Assembly (NCBI GenBank): GCA_964393615.1
Contig: CAYMUR010000010.1
Span: 30,365-94,364 of the forward strand
DNA from: CAYMUR01 sp964393615
GTDB lineage: Bacteria; Planctomycetota; Planctomycetia; Pirellulales; Pirellulaceae
Length of the DNA stretch: 64,000 bases
Direction: 5' to 3'
Shown here: positions 38,320-47,316 of the stretch, piece after piece
Position numbering within the stretch: position 1 is the stretch's first letter
Layout of the letters: each line of letters begins with the position of its first letter
Position numbers and translations under genes: made by a program
Notes under the pieces: generated by a model
The model's input: the letters and a program-made list of their open reading frames with translations, nothing else
Database searches by the model: none
What the model was told of the DNA's origin: nothing

Positions 38320-39690
38320 ATGTCAGAAAACGAACTGAAAATACGAAGAATTGATGGCCGCGTCGAGGATGTTGAGCAGGCACTGCGGTTATTGCGCGAG
38401 CGTCTCAGTCCACGGGGTGATATTGTAAGTGAAGCAGGTCGTCAGCGGACGGTAGAAGTTTTTGGAGAGCCACTTACTCCGCAAGAAGTTGTGTCCAGAA
38501 TCTGTGAGGATGTCCGCCAACAGGGACTGGAAGCGGTATTGGATTACACGAAAAAAATTGATTCCGCAGAATTGACACAGGGCACAATACGGGTGACGTC
38601 CCAGGAACTAAAGGACGCTCATCGTGCCGCAGCTCCTGGTTTTCTCGCTGCTGTACGTCGCATCCGAGAAAATATTTGTGAGTTTCAACAAGCGATTCAA
38701 CACCGGGATGTTCAAATCAAACGTGACGATGGTACGGTGCTGCGACAACGATACGTTCCACTAAATCGTGTCGGTCTGTGTGTCCCCGGTGGCGCAGCAG
38801 CTTATCCATCAACGGTGTTAATGACAGCGGTTCCAGCCCAGGTTGCTGGAGTCGAGCAACTGGTCGTCGTCGCCCCTCCTACTCCGTTTGGTGCCTACAA
38901 TACCGACTTGTTAGCAACATGTTGTGAATTAGGTATTGATGACGTGATACGAATTGGTGGGGCCCAAGCGGTGGCGGCCCTGGCTTATGGTGTCGAGGGA
39001 GTGAAAAAGGTCGATAAAATTGTGGGGCCGGGGAACTTGTTTGTAGCGTTGGCTAAAAAGTATGTGTATGGCGAAGTCGACATCGATGCGATTGCTGGCC
39101 CTAGCGAAGTCATTGTTGTGGCAGATGATTCGGCATCTCCTGAATTTGTTGCTGCCGACCTGCTTGCCCAAGCCGAACATGCTCCAGGATCTAGCATCCT
39201 GATTACCTGGAGTCCATCTCTGTGGGATGCAATTTATGATCAGTTGATAGGTCAGTTATCCGGATTGTCGCGTGCCGATGCGACGCGGCATAGTTTGGAA
39301 CAATTCGGCGCTTTGATCCTGGTTACCGAAGCGGATCAGGCAGTCAATCTTGTGAATCTTTTGGCGCCGGAACACCTTCATTTGGAGGTGGAGAATGTCG
39401 ACGCCATGATCGCACAAATGCCCTACGCGGGGGCTGCTTTTTTAGGGAATTTCAGTCCGGTTGCCCTGGGGGATTACGTGGCGGGTCCATCCCATGTTTT
39501 ACCGACTGGCGGCACGGCCCGTTGGGCGAGTGGTTTGTCAAGTAACGATTTCTTGCGTAGTGGCAGTGTTATTCACTTTACTGAAAAAGGTCTTCGGTCG
39601 GCAGCGGAAGATGTGCGGCTGATGGCTGACAAGGAAGGGCTTACCGCCCATCGAGCCAGTATCGATATTCGTCTGGTGAATCATTCATGA
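38320..39690 (+). CDS. hisD: Histidinol dehydrogenase
   Basis: The 456-residue product matches HisD over its length: VGLCVPGGAAAYPSTVLMTAVPA, IGGAQAVAALAYG, KIVGPGNLFVALAKK, GPSEVIVVADD with substrate and zinc-site residues, and the C-terminal APEHLHLEVEN and GPSHVLPTGGTARW segments. It oxidises L-histidinol to L-histidine with two NAD. The ATG at 38320 has no good Shine-Dalgarno and gives about 20 residues more than usual at the N-terminus. A seven-T tract lies just before the start, but no His-rich leader ORF was found. Its stop overlaps the start of hisC by 4 bp. Confidence 0.96.
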   Translation: MSENELKIRRIDGRVEDVEQALRLLRERLSPRGDIVSEAGRQRTVEVFGEPLTPQEVVSRICEDVRQQGLEAVLDYTKKIDSAELTQGTIRVTSQELKDAHRAAAPGFLAAVRRIRENICEFQQAIQHRDVQIKRDDGTVLRQRYVPLNRVGLCVPGGAAAYPSTVLMTAVPAQVAGVEQLVVVAPPTPFGAYNTDLLATCCELGIDDVIRIGGAQAVAALAYGVEGVKKVDKIVGPGNLFVALAKKYVYGEVDIDAIAGPSEVIVVADDSASPEFVAADLLAQAEHAPGSSILITWSPSLWDAIYDQLIGQLSGLSRADATRHSLEQFGALILVTEADQAVNLVNLLAPEHLHLEVENVDAMIAQMPYAGAAFLGNFSPVALGDYVAGPSHVLPTGGTARWASGLSSNDFLRSGSVIHFTEKGLRSAAEDVRLMADKEGLTAHRASIDIRLVNHS

Positions 39691-40733
39691 ACGAGTTTAG
39701 ACCGGAAATTTTGTCCATGTCCGGGTACGTTCCCGGGGAACAGCCACAACACGGCAAGTTCATTAAACTCAACACGAATGAAAGTCCCTACCCACCCTCC
39801 CCTGCAGTACTCCGGGCAATCCGAGAAACTGCTGAGAACGGTTTGAGTCGTTACCCCGACCCATTGGCCGAATCGTTTCGGCGTCGTGCGGCCGAAGTGT
39901 TAGGGGTGGAACCTGATTGGATTTTGTGCGGCAACGGCAGTGACGATATTCTGACGATCGTTACACGTGCCATGGTTGGTGCGGGGGAATGGCTGCGACT
40001 GCCGTATCCGAGCTATATTTTGTATAAAACGTTGGCGGAAATTCAAGGAGCCAACAGCGAAGAGGTTTCATTTCAGCCAGATTGGACACTGTCACCACAG
40101 TTCGGGGTTTCTCGGCAGGGTCTGCGCATTGTGTTCCTACCTAATCCAAACAGCCCGTCGGGAACGGTGGTCTCACCAGAGCATCTGCTGGAACTAGCTG
40201 ATCGACTTCCCTGTCCATTGCTGATTGATGAAGCATACGTTGATTTTGCCGAGTCCAACTGCATGCACCTGGTGGCCCGCCACGAACGTATTATGGTGTC
40301 ACGCAGTTTCAGTAAATCTTACGCGCTGGCAGGTCTGCGGTTCGGTTTTTTAGTCGCTCAACCACAGATGATCGAGCAGTTACTAAAGGTGAAAGATTCT
40401 TACAATTGTGACGCTTTGGCAATTTCGGCGGCTACCGCTGCAATTGACGATCAGGCGTGGTTAGGTCAACAACGACTACGGATCATCAAAACCCGCCAGT
40501 TGTTGACAGACAAGATGCGGCAACTTGGTTTTGACGTGGTAGACTCCCAGGCAAACTTTGTGTGGTGCACACATTCTTCGCAACCGCTACAACCTATTTT
40601 TGAACAGTTAAAAGCTAACCGCATATTGGTCCGATACATGAAGTATCCCCATTGGGGTGACGGTCTGAGGATCAGTGTCGGGACTGATGAGCAAATCGCT
40701 GCCTGTGTAGGTTTGATTAGCGACATGGTTTGA
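39687..40733 (+). CDS. hisC: Histidinol-phosphate aminotransferase
   Basis: A 348-residue class I PLP aminotransferase with KLNTNESPYPPSPAV at the N-terminus, GNGSDDIL, FLPNPNSPSGT, LLIDEAYVDF and SRSFSKSYALAGLRFGF, where the Lys of SFSKSYAL forms the PLP Schiff base. These are the HisC hallmarks; it converts imidazole acetol-phosphate to histidinol-phosphate. The ATGA overlap with hisD shows translational coupling. The hisB gene follows 169 bp later on the same strand, so the run covers three late steps of the histidine pathway. Confidence 0.95.
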   Translation: MNEFRPEILSMSGYVPGEQPQHGKFIKLNTNESPYPPSPAVLRAIRETAENGLSRYPDPLAESFRRRAAEVLGVEPDWILCGNGSDDILTIVTRAMVGAGEWLRLPYPSYILYKTLAEIQGANSEEVSFQPDWTLSPQFGVSRQGLRIVFLPNPNSPSGTVVSPEHLLELADRLPCPLLIDEAYVDFAESNCMHLVARHERIMVSRSFSKSYALAGLRFGFLVAQPQMIEQLLKVKDSYNCDALAISAATAAIDDQAWLGQQRLRIIKTRQLLTDKMRQLGFDVVDSQANFVWCTHSSQPLQPIFEQLKANRILVRYMKYPHWGDGLRISVGTDEQIAACVGLISDMV

Positions 40734-40902
40734 TGGGACGGTCCGAACTGCTTGGGGGAGAGAGGGTAGTCATCGCATTGCCGATGTGCCGTTCGTTAGA
40801 AGTTGTCTGGTACGTCCGCAACACAGTGGTCTTTGATTCGTTAACGTGGTCTGGGGCCTGTCCGGATTAGATTCAGAATTCCTATATTTACGGTGATCGC
40901 TC

Positions 40903-41496
40903 ATGGCGCGCGTCGGTAAAATTAACCGCAAAACCAACGAAACTCAGATCACACTTGAATTGGATTTGGATGGCAGCGGAATTGCACAATGCCAGACAGG
41001 TGTTGGATTCTTTGACCACATGCTGACTTTGCTGGCCAAGCATGCTTTGATTGACTTGCGGGTCACTGCGCAGGGAGACTTGCACGTGGATCAGCACCAT
41101 ACAGTGGAAGATGTTGGGATTTGTTTTGGACAGGCATTGGGACAAGCCGTGGGAGACAAATCGGGAATTCGCCGGTACGGTCACTGGACCTTGCCGATGG
41201 AAGAAACGTTAGTGACTAGCTCCATTGATCTGAGTGGTCGCTTTTTTTTGGTTTTTAAAGCCGACTTTCCCACGTCGAAAATTGGCGATTTTGACAGTGA
41301 ACTGGTAGAAGATTTTTGGCAGGCTACGTCGGCCAACGCCCACTGCAATTTGCACGTCATGCTACACCACGGACGGAATTCACATCACATCAGCGAAGCA
41401 ATTTTCAAGAGTGTTGCGAGATCATTACGGATGGCCGTAGAACTGGACGCCCGCGTGACTGGTGTGCCCAGCACGAAGGGGACTCTCGACGGGTGA
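40903..41496 (+). CDS. hisB: Imidazoleglycerol-phosphate dehydratase (monofunctional)
   Basis: The 197-residue product is the single-domain form: VGKINRKTNETQITLELDLDG, GVGFFDHMLTLLAKH, QHHTVEDVGICFGQAL, and the second repeat CNLHVMLHHGRNSHHISEAIFK, with the His and Glu ligands of the two Mn sites. It dehydrates imidazoleglycerol phosphate to imidazole acetol-phosphate, the substrate of HisC. No phosphatase domain is fused. An intrinsic terminator follows at 41514-41536. Confidence 0.96.
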   Translation: MARVGKINRKTNETQITLELDLDGSGIAQCQTGVGFFDHMLTLLAKHALIDLRVTAQGDLHVDQHHTVEDVGICFGQALGQAVGDKSGIRRYGHWTLPMEETLVTSSIDLSGRFFLVFKADFPTSKIGDFDSELVEDFWQATSANAHCNLHVMLHHGRNSHHISEAIFKSVARSLRMAVELDARVTGVPSTKGTLDG

Positions 41497-41513
41497 AACC
41501 GTGCCAACTCAGC

Positions 41514-41536
41514 AAGAATACTCTCGTATTCTTTTT
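41514..41536 (+). terminator. Rho-independent terminator after hisB
   Basis: AAGAATAC (41514-41521) and GTATTCTT (41526-41533) form a perfect 8-bp stem with loop TCTC, and the T run continues to 41536. It lies between convergent hisB and the phosphofructokinase gene and fits a plus-strand terminator. Confidence 0.82.
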
Positions 41537-41546
41537 GCCAGTTTGT

Positions 41547-42908
41547 TTAGAGCGGTGAATCCATCGAACCTGAGTTGCGATCGTTGACGAACGTTTCCAG
41601 GAACCGTGCCAGTCGGTGAAAATCACTGTTGACGTCAATGTGTCGTACTACGGTCACGAGTGTCCGAGGGTCAATCAGTTCGTCGAATGATACATAATGC
41701 AACTCAAGTTGACCGCTCACACTTACCATGACACCATTCAATTCCCGTTCGACCAGCGCCCGGTAAGCCCCTACACCGAGCTGACTGCCAAGCATTACGT
41801 CGAAAGCGTGTGGTTTGGCACACCGTGATTCATAGCCTAACTGGATGCCCGTGATTTTTCGTTTGCGTCCCGTTTCGATCGTGTATTGTTGACTGATCAG
41901 GTCAGCAAAAATCTTGCATAAGCTGACGTGGGTGATCGAAATGTGACCGTGTTCATCGCGGGGAATGCCCTTCAAATAGTTGGTCGGTAGCAGTTCCGCA
42001 AGGCCTTCGGCAAGTACTACAACACCGAAACACTTTCCTTCCCTTTCACGTGTCAGCATTGTTTTGACGATGCGACTGACAACACGGTCAACATCCATCA
42101 CAGAACGTGTCAGGGTATTGTTCTGGTGGTCGGTGTACTCTTCTGTGGTGCGGTAGGAGCCACGAATATCTTCGACACTAATGACCAGACTGGCCTCACC
42201 TGCAATCGCGGCGCCGTAAGCCAGCCAGCCGGCGCTGCGGCCCATGGTTTCCGTGAGAAAATAAGACTGAGTCGCTTCGGCATCAAAAATAAGATTGCGA
42301 ATTTCTGATGACAGTGTGTCCACTGCCGTAAAGTAACCAAAGGTAAAATCGATACCCGCATAGTCATTGTCAATTGTTTTTGGCAAGTGGACGATAGGAA
42401 TTTGGTGACTTCCTTGCGGCAAGCGTTCCTGGAACAGTTTGAGTTTGTTGGCGGTTTTCAGCGTGTCGTCACCACCGATGGAAATCAACCCGTCGACTCC
42501 CAGTGAGCAGAGGCCGGCATAGACGCGACGTAGAGGTTCACACCGTTCGAGGTCGTTCAAGTGCATGGGGTCAGAGATCAGTTTGCCCGGGTTAGTTCTC
42601 GCTGTTCCGATCAGAATTCCTTGCGAGTTGCGCGTGCGGCTGAGGATGGAATGGTCGAGTTGAATGTAGTGCTTTTCTTTTTCTAAAGGATGAGACGGAT
42701 CGTAATGGACCAAATTCTCATACCCGTTGAGTATTCCCAGCACCTCGACATTGTTTCGGAGAAAGGAAACCGCACAGGTGGAGATAACGGCATTTGCAGC
42801 CGGGGCAGGTCCACCGGCAAAGAGTATTGCCACGCGTCGAAAACGATGGTCATGCTGTGGGGGCGGTGCAAGCGAGCTGGACATCGCGTCCGAGGAGGAA
42901 TTGGACAT
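41547..42908 (-). CDS. pfp: 6-phosphofructokinase, pyrophosphate-dependent type
   Basis: A 453-residue PfkA-superfamily enzyme. The phosphate-donor loop reads GGDDTLKTANKL and the catalytic loop PKTIDNDYAG; the second Asp after GGD and the Lys before TIDND are the residues typical of PPi-dependent enzymes (ATP enzymes have GGDGS and PGTIDND). FLTETMGRSAGWLAYG is the fructose-6-phosphate loop. It interconverts fructose-6-phosphate and fructose-1,6-bisphosphate using PPi, reversibly, in the cytosol. It is the last gene of the aminopeptidase/accB/accC run; 80 bp separate it from accC. Confidence 0.9.
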   Translation of the reverse strand: MSNSSSDAMSSSLAPPPQHDHRFRRVAILFAGGPAPAANAVISTCAVSFLRNNVEVLGILNGYENLVHYDPSHPLEKEKHYIQLDHSILSRTRNSQGILIGTARTNPGKLISDPMHLNDLERCEPLRRVYAGLCSLGVDGLISIGGDDTLKTANKLKLFQERLPQGSHQIPIVHLPKTIDNDYAGIDFTFGYFTAVDTLSSEIRNLIFDAEATQSYFLTETMGRSAGWLAYGAAIAGEASLVISVEDIRGSYRTTEEYTDHQNNTLTRSVMDVDRVVSRIVKTMLTREREGKCFGVVVLAEGLAELLPTNYLKGIPRDEHGHISITHVSLCKIFADLISQQYTIETGRKRKITGIQLGYESRCAKPHAFDVMLGSQLGVGAYRALVERELNGVMVSVSGQLELHYVSFDELIDPRTLVTVVRHIDVNSDFHRLARFLETFVNDRNSGSMDSPL

Positions 42909-42988
42909 AGGGCAAACTCCGGAAATACATCACCGTCGCAATGGAAAATGACTGAAATGATCAAGACTCTGGGACGCTGGTCTGTTTG

Positions 42989-44335
42989 TTACTCGGCGGC
43001 CCAGGTCCGTTCGACAAAGGAGGTATCGACGCAACCTTCGACAAATTCGGAGTGCCGCAGGACTTTTTGGAGGAATGGTACTGTCGTTTCGATACCGGAA
43101 ATCTGAAATTCATCCAATGCACGACGCATCGTGTCGATTGCGTCACGGCGAGTTGTCCGGTGGACAATGAATTTGGCGATCATCGAATCATAGTGTGGCG
43201 GTACGACATAACCGGCATGAATATGCGTGTCGATACGTACTCCGTACCCACCTGGTAGTACGAGATGATCAATTGTTCCCGGACAGGGTTGGAAATTTTT
43301 ATCGGGAATTTCGGCGTTGATACGGCATTCAATCGCAGTTCCGTCCAGTCGAATATCGGATTGCTGCACAGGCATTGCATTTCCGGCAGAGATTTCGATT
43401 TGTGCCTTAATGAGATCGATACCAGTGACAAGTTCGGATACTGGATGTTCCACTTGGATCCTGGCATTCACTTCGATGAAGTAAAAGTTGTTGTCCTGGT
43501 CGACAATAAATTCGACCGTCCCGGCATTTGTGTATCCTGCCTGTTTTATCAATCGAGTTGCGGCTTCACACATTTCATTACGGATTTGTTCCGGCAGGTT
43601 GGGTGCAGGGCTCTCTTCGATCAGCTTCTGATGACGTCGCTGCGTGGAGCAGTCACGTTCCCATAAATGAACGACATTTCCATCGTGATCGGCGAGTATC
43701 TGGACTTCGACGTGGCGGGGTCGTTCGATATATTTTTCCAGGTAAACACCAGGGTTTCCAAACGCGGCTTCTGCTTCGGTTTTAGCGGCTTGTAACGCTG
43801 ATTTAAGAACCAGATCGTTGGCTGCGACTCCCATGCCTTTGCCACCTCCACCTGCCGTTGCCTTGATCAGAACTGGATAACCCATTTCACTGGCCAGGCT
43901 GATGGCCTCGCTTTCTGATTCAATCAGGCCGCCACTACCCGGTACGACTGGCACGTTGGCTTTCCGTGCCAGACCGCGGGCCTGGTTTTTGTCTCCCAGG
44001 GTATTCATGGCTTCGGGTGACGGTCCAATGAAATCAATCTTGCAGCTACGACAGACTTCATTAAAGTGAGCGTTCTCGGCAAGGAAACCGTAGCCAGGAT
44101 GAATTGCTTCGACGTTTCCCACTTCCGCAACACTGATCACTCTGTCGATCTTCAGATAGCTTTGTGCGGATTTTGCCGGGCCGACACAGTAAGCCTCGTC
44201 CGCCAGTTCTAGATAGGCGCTACCACGGTCAGCCTCACTAAAAATGGCGACGGTTTCAATTCCCATCTCACGACAGGCTCGGATGATCCGCAATGCAATC
44301 TCGCCGCGGTTGGCAATCAGAATACGCTTGTACAT
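42989..44335 (-). CDS. accC: Acetyl-CoA carboxylase, biotin carboxylase subunit
   Basis: The 448-residue product is a full ATP-grasp biotin carboxylase: KRILIANRGEIALRIIRA, the Gly-rich loop KATAGGGGKGMGVA, EKYIERPRHVEVQILAD, FIEVNARIQVEHPVSE with the catalytic residues, and a C-terminal domain ending near the family norm. It carboxylates biotin on AccB with bicarbonate and ATP as the first half of malonyl-CoA synthesis. The motif N-A-R-I-Q has Ile where many sequences have Met or Leu, a mild change. It follows accB by 81 bp, a spacer that holds a perfect 18-bp tandem pair. Confidence 0.96.
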   Translation of the reverse strand: MYKRILIANRGEIALRIIRACREMGIETVAIFSEADRGSAYLELADEAYCVGPAKSAQSYLKIDRVISVAEVGNVEAIHPGYGFLAENAHFNEVCRSCKIDFIGPSPEAMNTLGDKNQARGLARKANVPVVPGSGGLIESESEAISLASEMGYPVLIKATAGGGGKGMGVAANDLVLKSALQAAKTEAEAAFGNPGVYLEKYIERPRHVEVQILADHDGNVVHLWERDCSTQRRHQKLIEESPAPNLPEQIRNEMCEAATRLIKQAGYTNAGTVEFIVDQDNNFYFIEVNARIQVEHPVSELVTGIDLIKAQIEISAGNAMPVQQSDIRLDGTAIECRINAEIPDKNFQPCPGTIDHLVLPGGYGVRIDTHIHAGYVVPPHYDSMIAKFIVHRTTRRDAIDTMRRALDEFQISGIETTVPFLQKVLRHSEFVEGCVDTSFVERTWAAE

Positions 44336-44362
44336 GGAGCATTCGTTATGCTGGAACTGACA

Positions 44363-44398
44363 ACGTAAATGAAATACAACACGTAAATGAAATACAAC
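44363..44398. repeat. Perfect 18-bp tandem duplication between accB and accC
   Basis: The unit acgtaaatgaaatacaac occupies 44363-44380 and again 44381-44398 without mismatch. It lies directly upstream of the accC start in the accB-accC spacer. Confidence 0.95.
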
Positions 44399-44416
44399 TC
44401 TGTCTCATCAGGAAGT

Positions 44417-44905
44417 TTAACTTGCGGTGTCGATTTTGAAGAGTGGCTTGCCATATTCAACAGGTTCTTCGTTCTCGACAAGCACGGCGACAACACGACC
44501 GGAGACTTCCGCCGGAATCTCATTAAATACCTTCATCGCTTCGACGATACAAACAGTGGATTCGGGACCGATCAGATCACCGACTTTGACGAATGTTTTG
44601 GCCTCAGGAGTCGGTTTAGAGTAGAAGGTCCCGACCATCGGACTGGTGATATAAGCGATATTCGCATCGTCTTCCTGTGGCTGACTACTATCTGCCGCAG
44701 CGGGCCTTTGCGATTCCACTAGTTGAGGGACAAGTGGCGCAGCACTCGCGTAAGGACCCGCCACAGCACCTCGTTGCAGTTGAATACGTTCTTCGCCCTG
44801 TCGCAGATCGAGCTGCGCCAAGTCGTGTTCCTTCATTAGTTCTACAAGTTGGCGAAGTCGTTCTAAATCAAAGACGTCTTCGCTGCCGGGATCGGAGTCC
44901 GACAT
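44417..44905 (-). CDS. accB: Acetyl-CoA carboxylase, biotin carboxyl carrier protein
   Basis: The 162-residue product begins with the conserved N-terminal region (VFDLERLRQLVELMKEHDLAQLDLRQG), has a Pro/Ala-rich linker, and ends in a biotinyl domain with SPMVGTFYSKPTPEAKTFVKVGD and the biotin-acceptor Lys in VEAMKVFNE. I choose ATG 44905, preceded by a strong GGAGG five bases upstream; a longer frame to 44944 has no such site. It carries biotin between AccC and the carboxyltransferase. It lies about 50 bp after aminopeptidase P, the order also seen in Bacillus (yqhT-accB-accC). Confidence 0.95.
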   Translation of the reverse strand: MSDSDPGSEDVFDLERLRQLVELMKEHDLAQLDLRQGEERIQLQRGAVAGPYASAAPLVPQLVESQRPAAADSSQPQEDDANIAYITSPMVGTFYSKPTPEAKTFVKVGDLIGPESTVCIVEAMKVFNEIPAEVSGRVVAVLVENEEPVEYGKPLFKIDTAS

Positions 44906-44956
44906 TCTGGCCTCCAAGAGACTTTTCTTTATGACTCGTATCAATTAGGGGGTCGA

Positions 44957-46045
44957 CTAAGCGACCACACACTCCGAAAATTCTCGTTCCACATTGGTAA
45001 GGACTTCATGGCCCGTCTTCGTGACAAGCACATCATCCTCGATGCGTACACCACCCCACTGCGGCAAGTAGATCCCAGGCTCTACGGTGACAATCATTCC
45101 AGCGGACAGAAGCATTTTCTGCCCAGGTGCCAAACGTGGCGCCTCGTGAATTTCCAGGCCGATTCCGTGTCCCAAGCCATGTCCAAAATACTTACCAAAC
45201 CCTGCGTCAGAAATGACCTTCCGGGCCACAGAATCGATTTCCTCAAAGGTTCGTCCCGGCCGGATGGCATTGATGGCCCGACGCTGGGCTTTCAACACAA
45301 CTCCGTATACCTTACGGAGTTTCGGCGAAATTGTACCCGTCACCAAGACTCTCGTCAAGTCACTCACATAGCTTGCTCCGATAGCTCCCCAATCGATCAA
45401 CACGAAATTTCCCTCCCCCAAATGTTGGTCGGTTGGTGTGGCATGCGGCAACGCGGCCCGTGGTCCAACTGCCACAATGGGAGGAAAACTACACCCGGAT
45501 CCTCCAAAGAACCGGATTTGCTGGTCGATCTGATTGGCAACTACGGCTTCTGTTTGTTCCGGTCGTAGACTGGCTCGGATCACTCCGAACGCCCGTTCAG
45601 CAATTTCAATCGCCCGCCGGGTAGCGGCGATCTCCGTCCGATCCTTGATCATCCGTAATTGTTCTACGGCGCCGAAAACAGGTTTGAACTCAACTTGAGG
45701 TGCTTTCTTTGACAATTGGTCCTGTAAACCGACCGTCATTGAATCAGCTTCGATAGCCAGGTGACGTATTCCTGTACTTTTAAGGACCTTTGCCAGCAAG
45801 TCGATGATTGATACACCAGGCGGGCGTATGGCAAGATCCAGCGAGGGGCATTCTTCCCCCAACTGAATGGTGTATCGCGCGTCGGTCAAAAGGATTGTCT
45901 TCTTACGACTAACCAACAAAAAACTATCATCACCGCTAAATCCGGTCAGGTAACTGACATTGGTAAAGTTTGTTACCAGTATGGCATCGGCCCCAGCCTG
46001 TTTAACGAACCGGGTTAGTTTGGCTTCGCGCTTAGCCAATGACAT
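44957..46045 (-). CDS. Aminopeptidase P / Xaa-Pro dipeptidase family (M24)
   Basis: From ATG 46045 the product is 362 residues, with AAGGAG upstream; the open frame extends to 46276 but would overlap the HAD gene and the extra 77 residues are not protein-like. The N-terminal creatinase-like domain (TNFTNVSYLTGFSGDDSFLLVS) precedes the pita-bread domain with metal ligands in LIDWGAIGASYVSDLTR (Asp pair), HGLGHGIGLEIHE (His) and VTVEPGIYLP plus IEDDVLVT (Glu pair). It removes N-terminal residues before Pro, or cleaves Xaa-Pro, in the cytosol. It heads the accB-accC group, as yqhT does in Bacillus. Confidence 0.92.
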   Translation of the reverse strand: MSLAKREAKLTRFVKQAGADAILVTNFTNVSYLTGFSGDDSFLLVSRKKTILLTDARYTIQLGEECPSLDLAIRPPGVSIIDLLAKVLKSTGIRHLAIEADSMTVGLQDQLSKKAPQVEFKPVFGAVEQLRMIKDRTEIAATRRAIEIAERAFGVIRASLRPEQTEAVVANQIDQQIRFFGGSGCSFPPIVAVGPRAALPHATPTDQHLGEGNFVLIDWGAIGASYVSDLTRVLVTGTISPKLRKVYGVVLKAQRRAINAIRPGRTFEEIDSVARKVISDAGFGKYFGHGLGHGIGLEIHEAPRLAPGQKMLLSAGMIVTVEPGIYLPQWGGVRIEDDVLVTKTGHEVLTNVEREFSECVVA

Positions 46046-46115
46046 GGCAATCTCCTTACAGATCAGCTTGCTCTGGCCTTCTTGCCAGGTGATGATTTGC
46101 CGCCATTGAAAGCTC

Positions 46116-46787
46116 CTAAAGCAGCTCCAAAAGCGGTTGCATGTCGCAGAGGTTCTCCAGCAGAATATCGGGCTTTGCTGGCAATAACTCTTCCACGGAA
46201 TAGATACCCGTTGCGACGGCAATGGCTTGTGCCCCAATCGCTCTGGCACATCGAACATCATTGGGCGTGTCCCCAATTACCCAGACGCGTGATGGGTCAT
46301 AATTGTCGTCCAGGTGTTCTCGTGCAGCAGCCATTGCATCGCGGGCAATGTCGTCTCGATTGATATGTTGGTCACCATACCCACCAAAATGGAAGAAATG
46401 CCACAAGCCGAAATGCTCCAACTTGAGCTGCGCACTAGTTTGAATGTTTCCCGTAATCAATCCCATCACCACATTGTCATGGTTATGCATTGTCTCGACG
46501 AACGACAAAACCCCTGGTAATACCTGTCCGGGACGCTGCGGCAAATTCACACGCAATCCACGAATGTAGTGATCGACGAATTTATCCCAATTTTCTACAG
46601 TATCTGTCAGATTGTTCCGCTCGAACAATTCGCGCCCAATGCTCCGGTCACTACGGCCTGCTACCAGGATGTCCAAGGGCACTTCTTCACGTCCGGATTG
46701 TCGACGCATGGCATCCATCATGGCGGCCTTTCCAGCGCCACCGGTATTGATCAAGGTGCCGTCGATGTCAAAAAATATGGTATTCAT
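46116..46787 (-). CDS. HAD family hydrolase, phosphoglycolate phosphatase-like
   Basis: The product (223 residues from ATG 46787) is a HAD phosphatase with a helical cap: nucleophile motif FFDIDGTLINTGG, motif II GLITGN, motif III-IV GDTPNDVRCARAIG. The GTG three codons upstream is an alternative start; the ATG has GGAG just before it. Known family members dephosphorylate phosphoglycolate or small phosphosugars; the real substrate is unknown. It is first in the minus-strand run and its stop lies 70 bp before the aminopeptidase start. Confidence 0.9.
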   Translation of the reverse strand: MNTIFFDIDGTLINTGGAGKAAMMDAMRRQSGREEVPLDILVAGRSDRSIGRELFERNNLTDTVENWDKFVDHYIRGLRVNLPQRPGQVLPGVLSFVETMHNHDNVVMGLITGNIQTSAQLKLEHFGLWHFFHFGGYGDQHINRDDIARDAMAAAREHLDDNYDPSRVWVIGDTPNDVRCARAIGAQAIAVATGIYSVEELLPAKPDILLENLCDMQPLLELL

Positions 46788-46865
46788 AGGCTCCACGAAG
46801 AAATTTAGACGCGTTCATTACTGAATCGCGTCCTGCCGAAATGCCATTTTTTGGTCACTCAAACT

Positions 46866-46893
46866 CGAGTGGTATGGAACGAGTGGTATGGAA
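46866..46893. repeat. Perfect 14-bp tandem duplication
   Basis: The unit cgagtggtatggaa occupies 46866-46879 and 46880-46893 without mismatch, upstream of the HAD gene. Confidence 0.95.
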
Positions 46894-47049
46894 GGTTTAC
46901 GGTTAGCCGTTCAGATTGTAGCACATTTCACGGCCAAAAAGGTACAGGATAGGATCGGTTCCAAATGCATGGTTGCGTTACATGGAAGGAAAAACTAATG
47001 GTTGCAGACGCACCTGTCCAGCAGGGATGTTCCGTTTGAGGTGGCTCAG

Positions 47050-47097
47050 TAGGCGGGCTGGATAGATTGATTGTAGGCGGGTTGGGTAGGTTGATTG
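47050..47097. repeat. Diverged 24-bp tandem duplication
   Basis: Units 47050-47073 and 47074-47097 both begin taggcggg and end ttgattg, with three mismatches in the middle. It lies in the spacer before the aroF leader. Confidence 0.85.
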
Positions 47098-47235
47098 TCT
47101 GTTTTACGCATCTTGTATTCGCGACCAGCAGCAGACAACGCGGGGTATTTATGCAAGGCGTCGACGTACTGATTAAAGGGAGAAACGGCGATTTGGCCTC
47201 TTGTCATGATTCAGATTGCCAGTCACAATAATGAC

Positions 47236-47316
47236 ATGCGTTTCACATTCCTATTTAGTTTTTATTTTTACTTTTGGTTTACCCCTCCGACTCGTGGGGT
47301 CGAAACCGCTGTGTGA
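47236..47316 (+). CDS. Aromatic-rich leader peptide of aroF attenuator
   Basis: A 26-residue ORF starting at ATG 47236 reads MR then FTFLFSFYFYFWF then TPP and ends at TGA 47314-47316. Within 13 consecutive codons there are seven Phe, two Tyr and one Trp. An in-frame ATG at 47206 would add ten residues. No good Shine-Dalgarno is seen at either start, which is common in this window. It lies 230 bp before the DAHP synthase gene, whose product leads to exactly these amino acids, and directly precedes competing hairpins. By analogy with pheL-type leaders it should stall ribosomes when charged tRNA-Phe, -Tyr or -Trp is scarce. Confidence 0.8.
   Translation: MRFTFLFSFYFYFWFTPPTRGVETAV

Larger units (their letters stand above)
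46788..47205. other. Spacer between HAD and aroF leader, with two tandem repeats
   Basis: Divergent spacer that should hold promoters for both the HAD run and the aroF leader. It contains two short tandem pairs (46866-46893 and 47050-47097). No confident promoter boxes were found; a TTGATT at 47091 with TTGTAT 16 bp later is only a weak match. Confidence 0.4.

Noticed and set aside
38300..38320. T7 tract before hisD as a his attenuator
   Set aside because: No stable GC stem lies directly before it and no His-rich leader ORF is present; the only small ORF there is three codons.
46046..46276. 77-residue N-terminal extension of the aminopeptidase frame
   Set aside because: It overlaps the HAD gene, is not protein-like for this family, and ATG 46045 has a strong AAGGAG.
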